A DNA stretch of 55,205 bases, taken from positions 1 to 55,205 of the forward strand of contig JAPUFC010000068.1 of NCBI GenBank assembly GCA_027492275.1, given 5' to 3'. The stretch comes from Mesorhizobium sp. (GTDB taxonomy: Bacteria; Pseudomonadota; Alphaproteobacteria; Rhizobiales; Rhizobiaceae). Within the stretch, counting starts at the first letter, position 1. The number at the start of each line of letters is the position of its first letter. The notes under the pieces were generated by a model, which did no database searches, was not told where the DNA came from, and saw only the letters and a program-made list of their open reading frames with translations. Below, piece by piece: positions 10,901 to 18,610 of the stretch. The position numbers and the translations under genes were made by a program.

Positions 10901-11987
10901 CGGCATGGTGAAGACGCTGTCGAAGGAGTTCCCGACGCTTCGGGCGCATTGGCTCGACCTCGACACCTCGGAGCGGGCCGATGCGCTGGCCGGCCGCGTC
11001 GAGCTGGAACTGCTCGCCGACGAGCCGCTGACCGAGGTGCGCTACGTGGCGGGGCGGCGAATGATGCACGACCTCGTGCCGCTGGAACTCGATGCCGGCC
11101 GGCTCGACGGCACGCTTCTCGACCGCGACAGCGTCGTGCTGCTGACCGGGGGCGCGCGGGGCATAACGGCGCGTCTCGCAATGGCCATGGCCGGCCGCTA
11201 CGGCTGCCGTCTCGAACTGGCCGGGCGCTCCGCGCTGCCCGCGGCACAGGAGAGCGCCGTCACGCGCGACATCGCCGATCCCAAACGGCTGCGGCAGGCC
11301 CTGCTGGCGGCCGAACCCGGCCTGCGGCCGGCCGATGTCGAGGCGCGCCTGCGCCGCATCCTGGCGGAGCGCGAGATCACCCAGACCCTCGAGCAGGTGC
11401 GCCGCGCCGGCAGCGAGGTGCACTACACGCAGGTCGACGTGCGGGACGAGAAGGGCTTCGCCGACCTCGTCGCCGACGTCTATCGGCGGCACGGCCGCAT
11501 CGACGGCGTCATCCATGGCGCCGGCGTGGTCGAGGACAGGCTGGTCCGCGACAAGACGCCGGAAAGCTTCGCCCGCGTCTTCGACACCAAGGTCGCCCCG
11601 GCAATGATGCTGCGCGAGGCGTTGCGCGACGATGTGAGGTTCGTCGTCTTCTTCTCCAGCGTCGCCTCGGCCTTCGGCAATCGCGGGCAGGTCGACTACG
11701 CCTCCGCCAACGACGTGCTCGACAAGCTCGCCGCCGGCTGGCAATCGCGCATGCAGGGGCGCGTCGTGTCGGTGAACTGGGGCCCCTGGGCCGACACCGG
11801 CATGGTGTCGGAATCGCTGCGCAACGACTATGAGCGTCGCGGCATCGGCCTCATCCCGCAGCGCGACGGCATCGACGCGCTGCTTCGCGAACTGTCGGCG
11901 CCAAAGGGCGAGCCGCAGATCGTTCTGATGTGCGGCGACCCGGACAGCTTCATGGCCCGGCCGGTGCCGGCAGTCCGCGCGGCCTGA
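4926..11987 (+). CDS. Iterative type I PKS / PUFA-synthase-like protein: NMO-NMO-KS-AT-ACP-ACP-KR
   Basis: A 2353-residue multidomain synthase that would build a long acyl chain from malonyl units. Domains in order: two nitronate-monooxygenase-like TIM barrels resembling PfaD enoyl reductases (~35-272, with KGQESGG and QGGMG; ~327-645, with EGRECGGHVGP); KS (~684-1129; C873 in DSACASS, H1008, H1048 all present); AT (~1225-1542; S1321 in GHSYGE, H1425 in AFHSPLM); two tandem ACPs carrying the same ADLSIDSIKR motif (S1706, S1804); and C-terminal KR (TGGARGIT, S2245, Y2258 in VDYASAND). All catalytic residues seen are intact. ATG 4926 is preferred because GGGGA precedes it; ATG 4938 and GTG 4764 are alternatives. 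Only two bases separate it from PKS 2. Tandem ACPs and a PfaD-like reductase are hallmarks of PUFA and Hgl-type lipid synthases. Confidence 0.9.
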   Translation: MGTTMSRGFGEAGGSEARAAGVHPDPHAFFVQQPDMFRFLAVTPVERPDLRLATVLHRQQVATAIDIGRNHAAWPALFESLGREPAGLGLRLPETIAGLAAEPPACARFLIVAGAIRDLPPAWRALPVIAQVCSLAEAETALAEGAGGLMAKGQESGGRAGGESSFMLLQRIVAMTETLPVTVPVWCQGGMGIFTAAAAIAGGAFGVVLDSVLAGYPECGLPQELKAQILALDGSEIRTLAGHNVYTPARDAAALDALDEAGVAARLAEGETTSGPALYPIGQDAALSQAALAECANVEALVNTLRQRVSAQLRQARKLRVLDENNAWAAAHGTRYPVAQGPMTRVSDTAAFAEAVADAGGLPFLALSLMNADASRKLMEETRDRAAGRPWGVGVLGFAPADILEPQLQLVREFRPSALLLAGGRPSQARPFVEMGIPTYLHVPSPGLLDLFLKDGATHFVFEGRECGGHVGPRYSFVLWEQAMARLVRHRQPETLNILFAGGIHDARSSAMVAAIAAPLAARGARIGVLMGTAYIATEEAVSSGAVLPRFQEKALSGDGTTLVETAPGHAVRCLRSGFVDVFEREKDRLRREGVEQRQAWLELESLTVGRLRVASKGVDRIGGVLGPVTAERQDAEGMYMIGQAIALKDTVTTVAELHRQVSRGAVARLDCIDIPALKRAAQAEPVAIVGMACIYPGSPDLETFWTNIVEGGDFVREVPEERWSAATYWRPGLMTPGKTPSKWGGFVDEVAFDPVEFGIPPQSIPAIEPAQLLSLETARRALADAGYGDRWFDREKTAVIFGAEGGMDLSQQYTFGNLYPHFMGSDLPDELAKSLQPLTEDSFAGVLGNVISGRIANRLGLGGVNYAVDSACASSLTAIELGVKELRGGSSDMVLAGGADFHNGIADFLMFASVGALSPTGRSRPFDDHADGIALGEGVGVLVMKRLRDAERDGDRIYAVIDAVAGSSDGKALGLTAPRREGQRRALDRAYWQAGLLPSDIGLVEAHGTGTVVGDRTELETLTDVFDAGGGVPGQTQLGSVKGQIGHTKCAAGIAGIIKVAKALHHRVLPATQQITTPNAAFRAGGPFRLSSKASPWMAAGQARLRAAVSAFGFGGTNFHAVLSAHGTDQGANGAVAFPAELFAIRGETRAAAEATLRRLQRYVVDSDAPVSMRDLALSAWTAQAGPVQIAFIAGDRAEMLDRVAVALSGGGTGIHHRAAGEGRPKVAALFSGQGSQYPQMLSELFVYFAGWLQPLLTAGQAVLPALYPPTAYDDATRTRQEKTLADTRNAQPALGLVEVAAFRWFERLGLRPDMAAGHSYGELAALATAGAFDFDALMRLSHARAEAMTTSMTGDAGLMAAVRLDEQALRPLLADFADVVIANCNSPIQTVIAGPSAAVRAACAFLAARSVGAKVLETDRAFHSPLMAKSRRRFADALATQPIAAPRWPVYSNVSAGLHGAPDEIRAALAEHLVSPVRFTEEVERMYADGARLFIEFGPRQVLAGLVAKILNGRPHAIIAVDRGDKGLPGLLDAAAQLAVLLPDFDAAPLFEGRAETLDLDRPKKLSATTWLINGAAARRLSEAPARPRRTPVPVSAAAPAAAGTGDEALVTYLSNMREMVSAQRDVLLGYFGAPAERMRPVALAPAKAIELAAEPATPRLVSATPAIVDHEALLLHIIGERTGYPADKLDADLDLEADLSIDSIKRLEIIGDLAERLNLRERLGGQSDSMLEKLAALKTLRAMLGVLTEHLPATEGGAAATAAPAPGVATLLPEIVSQSTGYPLEALDLDLDLEADLSIDSIKRIEIIGQLMSRLGVEESGNRDAMLEQLSALKTLRAMIDWMDAQVGGQAAQPAPTPVAQAQADEPAWPLRRYVLRQRDAGPAVPGAVKLSGLRFLITDDGLGVAPLVAASLEARGALPRIVDFRKLEAAPGAVGRPDGLIHLWSLNPASHVNDVKQFFALARDPLLGGVTHLLVAETAGKPGGGGFAGMVKTLSKEFPTLRAHWLDLDTSERADALAGRVELELLADEPLTEVRYVAGRRMMHDLVPLELDAGRLDGTLLDRDSVVLLTGGARGITARLAMAMAGRYGCRLELAGRSALPAAQESAVTRDIADPKRLRQALLAAEPGLRPADVEARLRRILAEREITQTLEQVRRAGSEVHYTQVDVRDEKGFADLVADVYRRHGRIDGVIHGAGVVEDRLVRDKTPESFARVFDTKVAPAMMLREALRDDVRFVVFFSSVASAFGNRGQVDYASANDVLDKLAAGWQSRMQGRVVSVNWGPWADTGMVSESLRNDYERRGIGLIPQRDGIDALLRELSAPKGEPQIVLMCGDPDSFMARPVPAVRAA

Positions 11988-11989
11988 CC

Positions 11990-14900
11990 ATGACGCGTGC
12001 GGCCATCGTCGGACTGGCTTGCCTGTTTCCGGGCGCGCCGGACCTCGCATCCTTCTGGAGCAACATCGTCTCCGGCGTCGACGCCATCGGCGACGTGCCG
12101 GCCGGCCGCTGGGACGAGAGCTACTACGACCCCGCCTCCAGCGCCGTCGACCGCTTCTATTGCAGGCGCGGCGGCTTCGTCGACCGCGACGCCGACTTCG
12201 ACCCTCTTCGCTTCGGCATCGCCCCCAACACCGTCGATTCCATCGAGCCGGACCAGCTTCTGACGCTCAAGGTCGGCTTCGAGGCGATGCAGGACGCGGG
12301 TCTCGACCGCAAGCCGTTTCCTCGCGAACGCACCGGCGTCATCATCGGCCGCGGCAACTATGTCAGCGCCGGCGTGCTGCGGCTCGAGCAGCATGTGCGC
12401 CTGCTGCCGCAGATCCTGCGGACGCTTCAGGACCTGTTTCCCGAGCTGCCGCGCGCCGCGCTGGAGGCGACTCGCGACAGGCTGCGCCGGCAGTTGACGC
12501 ATTACGGGCCCGACGTCGCCGCAGGGCTGATCCCCAACCTGATCGCCTCGCGCCTCGCCAACCGGCTCGACCTGCACGGCCCGGCCTTCACCGTCGATGC
12601 CGCCTGCGCCAGCGCCGTCGTGGCGCTGGAACAGGCCTGCGCCTCGCTGGCCCGGCGCGAAACCGACCTGATGCTGGTCGGCGGCGCGCACCTGACGCAC
12701 GATCTCACCTTCTGGGCGACCTTCTGCCAGCTCGGCGCGCTGTCGCGCCGCGGCGTCTCGAGCCCGCTTTCGGCCGACGCGGACGGCATCCTCGCCGGCG
12801 AAGGCATCGGCATGGCCGTGGTCAAGCGGCTGGACGATGCGCTGGCCGACGGCGACCGCATCTATGCCGTGATCGAGGGCATCGGAACGTCCAGCGACGG
12901 GCGCGCCTCCAGCCTCGTCGCGCCGGCCACCAGCGGCCAGTTGATCGCGCTGGAAAAGGCATGGTCGGGCCTCGACTTCGGCCGCGAGGCGATCGGCCTG
13001 GTCGAGACGCACGGCACCGCGACGCCCACCGGCGACCAGGTCGAGCTCGAAACGCTGGCGCGCTTTTTCGGCGGCCACGCGGGCGACGGCGCGCGGCCGG
13101 TCGCGGGTTCCGTCAAGTCGATGATCGGCCACGCCATGCCGGCCTCGGGCATGGCGAGCCTGATCAAGACCGCATTGTCGATCCATCACGGCGTGCTGCC
13201 GCCGACGCTCCATTGCGAAAACCCCCATCCGGCGGTCGACAGGACGCGTTTCCGCGTCATCGGCCGGGCCGAGGCCTGGACGCAGGCGCGCGAAGAGCGC
13301 GTCGCGGCGATGAACGCCTTCGGCTTCGGCGGCATCAACGGCCATGTCGTGCTGCGCGGCCTGCCGGAGGCAGCCCGGCCGGTCCGGTCCGGCCCTTTGC
13401 CGGCCGGCCTGCCGCCGGTGCTTCTCCTGTCGGCCGAGACGCCGGACGCGTTGCTCGCCCGGCTGGACCGGGGCGAGCGCGACCGTCCGTCGGACCGGGA
13501 GCCCGGCGCTTCGCCCTGCCGCCTGGCGATCATCGAGCCGAACGAGCGCAAGCTGGCGATGGCGCGCAAGGCGATCGCCTCGGGCAAGCCGTGGCAGGGA
13601 CGCCAGCAGATCTGGTATTCGCCGCGCGGCCTGATCGGCGCCGGCGGCAAGCTGGCCTTCCTGTTTCCCGGCGTCGACAGCAGCTTCGCCCCGCAGGCGG
13701 CCGGACTGGCGGATCATTTCGGCCTGACCCTGCCGCCACATTGCCGGCCCCTGGACCCGGCGAAGGAGCTGTCGCTGGTCGTGCGCGGCGTCCTGTCCTT
13801 CAACCTCGTGATGTTCGACGCGGTGAGCCGGCTTGGCATCCGCGCCGACGCCATCGCCGGACACAGCATCGGCGAGTGGACCGCCTCCGCCGCGAGCGGG
13901 CTGGTCGACCGGGAGGAAGGCGAGGCGGCATTCACCGGCATCGACTGGGAGAACGTCAGCTTCCCCGACCTGCCCTATGTCGCAGCCTCCTGCGGCGCGG
14001 AGCGCCTGGCCGAAATCCTTTCGGGCATCCAGCCTCTCGTGATCTCGCACGACAATTGCCCGCACCAGTCCATCGCCTGCGGCAGCCGGGCCGCCGTCGA
14101 GGAAGCGCTGGAGCGTCTGCGCGACGCCCGTGTCCTGTCGCAGATCCTGCCGATGGTGTCCGGCTTCCACTCGCCTTGGTTCGACGAGAAATCCGGCCCG
14201 TTCAGGGACATGGTCTCTAAGCTCGGGCTGCGGGACCCTGCCGTGCCATTGTGGTCGGTGGCCTCCGCCGCGCCTTTTCCCGCAAGCGAGGCGGCGCGGC
14301 GCGACAGCATGTTCCGCCAGTTGCTGGAGCCTGTGCTGTTCCGCCCGCTGACCGAGGCGATGCACGCGGACGGCTTCCGCGTCTTCGTACAGATCGGCAC
14401 CGGGTCGCTGGCCAATTTCGTCGCCGACAGCCTGAGCGGCAAGCCGCATCACGCCATCGAAAGCCACAGCGAGAAGCGCGGCGGCATGGAGCAGTTGCAG
14501 CACCTCAGCGCCGCCCTCTGGGTGGAGGGCGCCGCGTTCGACACCGCCCTCCTTGCCGACGGGCCTTTTGCCGAGCCGATCGTGAAACGCGAAAGTGCGT
14601 CCGGCCGGCGCCTGTCGCTGGGCGTGCCGCTGCTGCGCGTCGGCGAGCCGCTGGAAAGCGCCCTGCTGCCGGTCTCGATGCGCGCTTCGGCGCCCGGCGA
14701 CATGTTGCCGGCCGCCGCCGACGATGCGGTCGGCCGGCTGCTCCGGGACACGCTGGCCGACATCGAGCGCGCCGGGCGCGAGGTGCTCGACGTCTGGCGG
14801 CGGCACCGCGGCGGGACGCCGCACGGCATGCGCCCGACGGGGAGCGGCGGGTCGCCGGACTTCACCACCACGGTGCGCAAGCTTCTCGATGTCGACAGGA

Positions 14901-16399
14901 CGATCCCGTGGGTCGACGACCATTCGTTCCATCCCGAACGCGAGGGCTGGCCGATCCTTGCGGACCGCCGCCCGGTCGTGCCGATGACCATGGAGGTCCT
15001 GCTGGTCCGCGAGGCGCTGGAGACGGCCCTGGCCGAGCGCGGCTTCGGGCATTTGAAGGTCGTCGAAGCGGCGAAGGTGCAGGCCTTCAACTGGCTGGAC
15101 GTGGCCGAGCCGGTCACGGTCGACATCGCCATCCGCCCGGCGGGAGAGCTGGCGTTCGACGTCGAGATCGTCGGCTATTTCAGCGCCAGGCTGATCGTCG
15201 CGGAAGCGTTTCCGGCGGCCGACCTCGCGCCGCCGCCGCCGCTGGCCAACCGGCGCGACACGATGGTGTCGGCCGAGCGGCTCTATTCCGAGTTCTGGAT
15301 GTTCCACGGCCCCGCCTATCAGGGCGTCGCCCGCTTCGAGGGCATCGGCGACAACGGGATCGACGGCGAGCTGAGGGTGCCGCGCGGCATGGGCTCCCTG
15401 CTCGACAATATGGGCCAGCTCGCCGGCTACTGGGTGATGGAACAGCCGGAAAGCTGCCTCGCCATGCCGATCGGCGTCGACCGCATCCGCTTCTTCGGTC
15501 CCGATCCGCTGCCCGGCGAGAGGCTCAGGGCCGAAATCCGCATCACCTTGCTGGATGGGCAGAGCTGCGTGAGCGACCATGTCCTCTGCGATTCGTCGGG
15601 CCGGCCGCGCATCGCCATCGACGGCTGGAAGACGCGCCGCTTCCAGATGGATCAGGACCATTTCCGGCGCAACCGGGCGATCGACACAAGCGGGTTCTCG
15701 CAGATCGTTCCGCCCAACGTGGCGATCTTCGAGGACCGCCATTCGTCGGTGCTGGTGCGCGACCATTTCAGCTGGCGCTACCTGACGGCGGTGGAGCGCG
15801 AGGCCTATGCCGGGCTTCCCCCGCGCCAGCGCCGGCAATGGCTCAACGGCCGCATCGCGGCGAAGGATGCGGTGCGTTCCTATCTTCGGGACAGGGGCGT
15901 CGCCTCGGTGTTCCCGAAGGAGCTGCGCATCGAGAACGGCCCGTCGGGCGCGCCGCATGTGCGCGCCAACGTCACCGACACGGTGCCCGAAACGCTGCAC
16001 ATCTCCCTGTCGCACAAGGACCGCCTTGCCGTGGCCATCGTCGGCGAGCGGCCGGTCGGCATCGACATCGAGCGCATCGAGCCGCGGACGCAGGGGTTCA
16101 TCGACCTCGCCTTCTCGCCGCGCGAGCAGGCCGTGCTGGCCGGCGAGGACGCCGATGTCGCCAGCACGCGCGGTTGGGTCGCCAAGGAAGCGGTCGCCAA
16201 GGCGAACGGCACCGGCCTGCAGGGCAGGCTGGGCGACTTCCTGATCGATGCCCGCGACGGCGACTGCCTGCGCGTCAACGGCCGATGGGTCGTGACCCAC
16301 CGGCTGGACGATTACATCGTCGGCTGGCTCCTCGACGCCGTCGATCCCGTCGCCGCACCCAACCTTCCCTCCCCCTCCCTCGAAGCGCAGATCGTATGA
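11990..16399 (+). CDS. Second PKS subunit: KS-(AT-like)-DH-phosphopantetheinyl transferase
   Basis: A 1469-residue partner of PKS 1. The KS (~1-460) keeps C206 in DAACASA, H341 and H381, so it looks catalytic rather than a chain-length factor. The AT-like domain (~551-823) keeps S626 in GHSIGE and H727 in GFHSP, but the segment after GHSIGE is shortened and lacks the usual Arg-bearing helix. A double hot-dog dehydratase (~961-1220) shows H978 in VDDHSF, FHGPAYQG, and D1139 in LLDNMGQLAGYW. The C-terminus (~1264-1437) is an Sfp-type phosphopantetheinyl transferase (GIDIE from 1357, WVAKEAVAK from 1396) that presumably activates the ACPs of PKS 1 and the free ACP. With PKS 1 this completes a KR-DH-ER set, so a saturated chain is possible. 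Its TGA overlaps the ACP start (ATGA). Confidence 0.88.
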   Translation: MTRAAIVGLACLFPGAPDLASFWSNIVSGVDAIGDVPAGRWDESYYDPASSAVDRFYCRRGGFVDRDADFDPLRFGIAPNTVDSIEPDQLLTLKVGFEAMQDAGLDRKPFPRERTGVIIGRGNYVSAGVLRLEQHVRLLPQILRTLQDLFPELPRAALEATRDRLRRQLTHYGPDVAAGLIPNLIASRLANRLDLHGPAFTVDAACASAVVALEQACASLARRETDLMLVGGAHLTHDLTFWATFCQLGALSRRGVSSPLSADADGILAGEGIGMAVVKRLDDALADGDRIYAVIEGIGTSSDGRASSLVAPATSGQLIALEKAWSGLDFGREAIGLVETHGTATPTGDQVELETLARFFGGHAGDGARPVAGSVKSMIGHAMPASGMASLIKTALSIHHGVLPPTLHCENPHPAVDRTRFRVIGRAEAWTQAREERVAAMNAFGFGGINGHVVLRGLPEAARPVRSGPLPAGLPPVLLLSAETPDALLARLDRGERDRPSDREPGASPCRLAIIEPNERKLAMARKAIASGKPWQGRQQIWYSPRGLIGAGGKLAFLFPGVDSSFAPQAAGLADHFGLTLPPHCRPLDPAKELSLVVRGVLSFNLVMFDAVSRLGIRADAIAGHSIGEWTASAASGLVDREEGEAAFTGIDWENVSFPDLPYVAASCGAERLAEILSGIQPLVISHDNCPHQSIACGSRAAVEEALERLRDARVLSQILPMVSGFHSPWFDEKSGPFRDMVSKLGLRDPAVPLWSVASAAPFPASEAARRDSMFRQLLEPVLFRPLTEAMHADGFRVFVQIGTGSLANFVADSLSGKPHHAIESHSEKRGGMEQLQHLSAALWVEGAAFDTALLADGPFAEPIVKRESASGRRLSLGVPLLRVGEPLESALLPVSMRASAPGDMLPAAADDAVGRLLRDTLADIERAGREVLDVWRRHRGGTPHGMRPTGSGGSPDFTTTVRKLLDVDRTIPWVDDHSFHPEREGWPILADRRPVVPMTMEVLLVREALETALAERGFGHLKVVEAAKVQAFNWLDVAEPVTVDIAIRPAGELAFDVEIVGYFSARLIVAEAFPAADLAPPPPLANRRDTMVSAERLYSEFWMFHGPAYQGVARFEGIGDNGIDGELRVPRGMGSLLDNMGQLAGYWVMEQPESCLAMPIGVDRIRFFGPDPLPGERLRAEIRITLLDGQSCVSDHVLCDSSGRPRIAIDGWKTRRFQMDQDHFRRNRAIDTSGFSQIVPPNVAIFEDRHSSVLVRDHFSWRYLTAVEREAYAGLPPRQRRQWLNGRIAAKDAVRSYLRDRGVASVFPKELRIENGPSGAPHVRANVTDTVPETLHISLSHKDRLAVAIVGERPVGIDIERIEPRTQGFIDLAFSPREQAVLAGEDADVASTRGWVAKEAVAKANGTGLQGRLGDFLIDARDGDCLRVNGRWVVTHRLDDYIVGWLLDAVDPVAAPNLPSPSLEAQIV

Positions 16400-16686
16400 G
16401 CACGAACACATCCGAGCACGTCATGGCCGTCGTCGTGGACACCATTCGCAAGACGATCGGCGAGGACTGGATCGAGGACTTCGACATCGGTCCGCAAACC
16501 CGCTTTTCGGAAGACCTCGAGATCGAGAGCATCGAGTTCGTGAAGATGGCCGACGCGTTGCAGGCGCATTTCGGCAAGGGCGTCGACCTCGTCGGTTGGC
16601 TGTCGAACAAGCCCATCCACGACCTGATCCAGCTCAACGTCGGCGACATCGCCGACCACATCGCCGGCCATCTGCGGGCCAACTGA
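16396..16686 (+). CDS. Free-standing acyl carrier protein
   Basis: A 96-residue ACP. The phosphopantetheine attachment site is S45 within DLEIESIEFVKM, followed by the usual helix. The core is acidic, and the protein is slightly longer than FabF-pathway AcpP. Its ATG overlaps the stop of PKS 2, whose C-terminal phosphopantetheinyl transferase may act on it. The motif (IESIEF) differs from the SIDSIKR motif of the two integrated ACPs, suggesting a different partner such as the condensation-like acyltransferases or a starter-unit role. That division of labour is inferred. Confidence 0.85.
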   Translation: MSTNTSEHVMAVVVDTIRKTIGEDWIEDFDIGPQTRFSEDLEIESIEFVKMADALQAHFGKGVDLVGWLSNKPIHDLIQLNVGDIADHIAGHLRAN

Positions 16687-16688
16687 GC

Positions 16689-17855
16689 GTGGCCCGCATC
16701 CTCTTCACCGTCCTGCCGCTGACCGGGCACCTGAACCCGGCGCTGTCGCTGGCCGGCGAGCTGGCGGCCGAAGGCCACGAGGTGGCGTTCGCGGTGCACC
16801 GCGAGGCGCTCGGCAGCCGCATGCCGCCCGGCATCCGCGTCTACCCGCTCGATGCGGAGCATCGCCCGCCCGCTCTCGGCGAACAGGCGCGCGGCCTTGA
16901 AAGCGTGCGCCTGTTCTTCGAGGACTACATGCTGCCGCTCACCCGGCAAGCGCTCGCGCCGCTCGAGGCGGCGGCGCGCGACTTCCGGCCCGACGTCATG
17001 GCGGTCGATCACCAGATGCTGGCCGGGGCGCTGGTCGCCCGCAAGCTCGGCCTGCCCTGGGTGTCGCTGGTCACCACCTCCGCCTCGATCATCCGGCTGT
17101 CGCCGGTGCTCGACGCATGGGTGGCCGAGCAGTACCTGGCCTTGCAGCAGGACTGCCTGCCGCCCGATCTCGTCGTGGAGCGGCCGGATTTCTCGCCGCA
17201 CGCCGTGATCGTCTTCTCCATCGAGGCGCTGATGGGTACCGCCCGCGACCGGATCGAGGCGCCCTATGTCTTCGTCGGCCCGGCATCGCGCCCGGTTCGC
17301 CCCGCCGTCGCGTTCCCCTGGCCGTGGCTGCGCGACGACCGCCGCCTCGTGCTGGTGACGATGGGCACGGTCAGCCGCGACCGCGACCACCGGTTCTTCG
17401 AGGTGATGATGGAGGCCTTCGCGCAACTGCCCGAAGTGCAGGCCGTGCTGGTGGCGCCGCCGTCTCTCGCGCGGAAGGCGCCGGACAATGTGCTGGTCCG
17501 GGACTACGTGCCGCAGCTCGACCTGCTCAACCGCGCCGCGGGCGTGATCTGCCATGCCGGCCACAACACGGTGTGCGAGGCGCTGCTGCGCGAGCGGCCG
17601 CTGGTGGTCGCGCCGATCCGCGACGACCAGCCGGTCATCGCGCGGCAGGTCATCGAGGCCGGCGCGGGCGTGTTCATGCGCTATGGCAAGGTCACGCCGG
17701 CCGCCGCGCTGGCGGCAATCACGCGCCTGCTGGACGATGCGGAGCTGGCCGCCAATGCCCGCCGCCTGTCGCGGGCGCTTCTGGCGGCGCCGGGAATCCG
17801 GGGAGCGGCCGGCATCGTTTCCGGGCTGGCCGGACGGGGCGCGCCATGCAGATGA
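16689..17855 (+). CDS. UGT/MGT-family glycosyltransferase (GT1-like)
   Basis: A 388-residue GT-B fold transferase that would attach a sugar from an NDP-sugar to a hydroxyl on the lipid product. The N-terminal acceptor domain begins ILFTVLPLTGHLNPALSLA, typical of macrolide/UDP-glucuronosyl-type enzymes. The C-terminal donor domain carries CHAGHNTVCEALLRERPLVV and IRDDQPVIARQV, the PSPG-like sugar-nucleotide site. GTG 16689 is chosen because it lies two bases after the ACP stop and begins the conserved beta strand; a longer frame would run back through the ACP. It overlaps the next gene by 10 bases. By analogy with HglT of heterocyst glycolipid synthesis it probably glycosylates the polyketide lipid; sugar identity is unknown. 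Confidence 0.87.
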   Translation: MARILFTVLPLTGHLNPALSLAGELAAEGHEVAFAVHREALGSRMPPGIRVYPLDAEHRPPALGEQARGLESVRLFFEDYMLPLTRQALAPLEAAARDFRPDVMAVDHQMLAGALVARKLGLPWVSLVTTSASIIRLSPVLDAWVAEQYLALQQDCLPPDLVVERPDFSPHAVIVFSIEALMGTARDRIEAPYVFVGPASRPVRPAVAFPWPWLRDDRRLVLVTMGTVSRDRDHRFFEVMMEAFAQLPEVQAVLVAPPSLARKAPDNVLVRDYVPQLDLLNRAAGVICHAGHNTVCEALLRERPLVVAPIRDDQPVIARQVIEAGAGVFMRYGKVTPAAALAAITRLLDDAELAANARRLSRALLAAPGIRGAAGIVSGLAGRGAPCR

Positions 17856-18610
17856 TCCCCGTCTCCGATGCCACCCTGTCGTCGCTGGCCCTCGGCCGGC
17901 AGGGCAGGCCGTCGGCCGTTCTCATCCACGGCCTGCTGTTCGGCAACATGGCGACCTGGTATACCTCGCTGGCGGCGCAATTGGCCGAGACCCACCACGT
18001 CGTGCTCTACGACCAGCGCGGCCACGGCGACAGCCCGGTGGCCGCGACCGGCTACGACTTCCGGACGCAGATCGAAGACCTCCAGACCGTATTGTCGCAC
18101 CACGGCATGGCGGACGGACCCGTCGACGTCGTCGGCCACAGCATGGGTGCGGTGATCGCCCTCCAGTTCGCACTGCGCCACCCCGAGCGCGTGCGCCGCC
18201 TGGTGCTGGTCGACGCACCGCTGCCGCTCGGCCGCCACGTCCTGCCGGAGTTGCTGGCGGTCGACCGGCCGGACGTGCTGGCGGGCTACATCGGGGAACG
18301 CCAGCAGAAGGCCGCCGAGCGACGGCTTAGGCGCATCCACCGCCGGCTGGAGGGGCTGTTCTTCCAGTCCACCCTCGTCGCCGACCTGGCGGCGGAGCCG
18401 GAAATCTCCGATGAGGCGATGTCGCGGCTGATTCCCGCCACGCTGCTCGTCTACGGACGCGGCTCGGAATGCGTGGAGACGGGCCGCCGTCTCGGAAGGC
18501 TGCTGCCGGAGGCCCGGCTGGAGCTGCTGGATTGCGGCCACTACGTGGTCGAAGAAGCGCCGGCGGAGTTGCGCCGGCTCGTCATACCGTTTCTTGCCGA
18601 GGCCGTCTGA
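17846..18610 (+). CDS. Alpha/beta-fold hydrolase (thioesterase/lipase-like)
   Basis: A 254-residue alpha/beta hydrolase with oxyanion motif HGLLFGN, nucleophile S99 in GHSMG and catalytic His232 in DCGHYVVEE. The expected acidic residue lies in YGRGSECVE, where Glu may replace the usual Asp. There is no signal peptide, so it acts in the cytoplasm. PKS 1 and PKS 2 lack a thioesterase domain, so release of the finished chain from ACP, or editing, is a reasonable role; an esterase acting on the lipid is the alternative. The gene overlaps the glycosyltransferase by 10 bases, and its TGA overlaps the next ATG. Confidence 0.82.
   Translation: MQMIPVSDATLSSLALGRQGRPSAVLIHGLLFGNMATWYTSLAAQLAETHHVVLYDQRGHGDSPVAATGYDFRTQIEDLQTVLSHHGMADGPVDVVGHSMGAVIALQFALRHPERVRRLVLVDAPLPLGRHVLPELLAVDRPDVLAGYIGERQQKAAERRLRRIHRRLEGLFFQSTLVADLAAEPEISDEAMSRLIPATLLVYGRGSECVETGRRLGRLLPEARLELLDCGHYVVEEAPAELRRLVIPFLAEAV

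Noticed and set aside
11828-16411. A 1527-codon open frame on the - strand opposite PKS 2
   Set aside because: Exact antisense of a clear KS-DH-PPTase gene; composition is the low-complexity Arg/Asp/His/Ala pattern of a shadow frame, with no domain.
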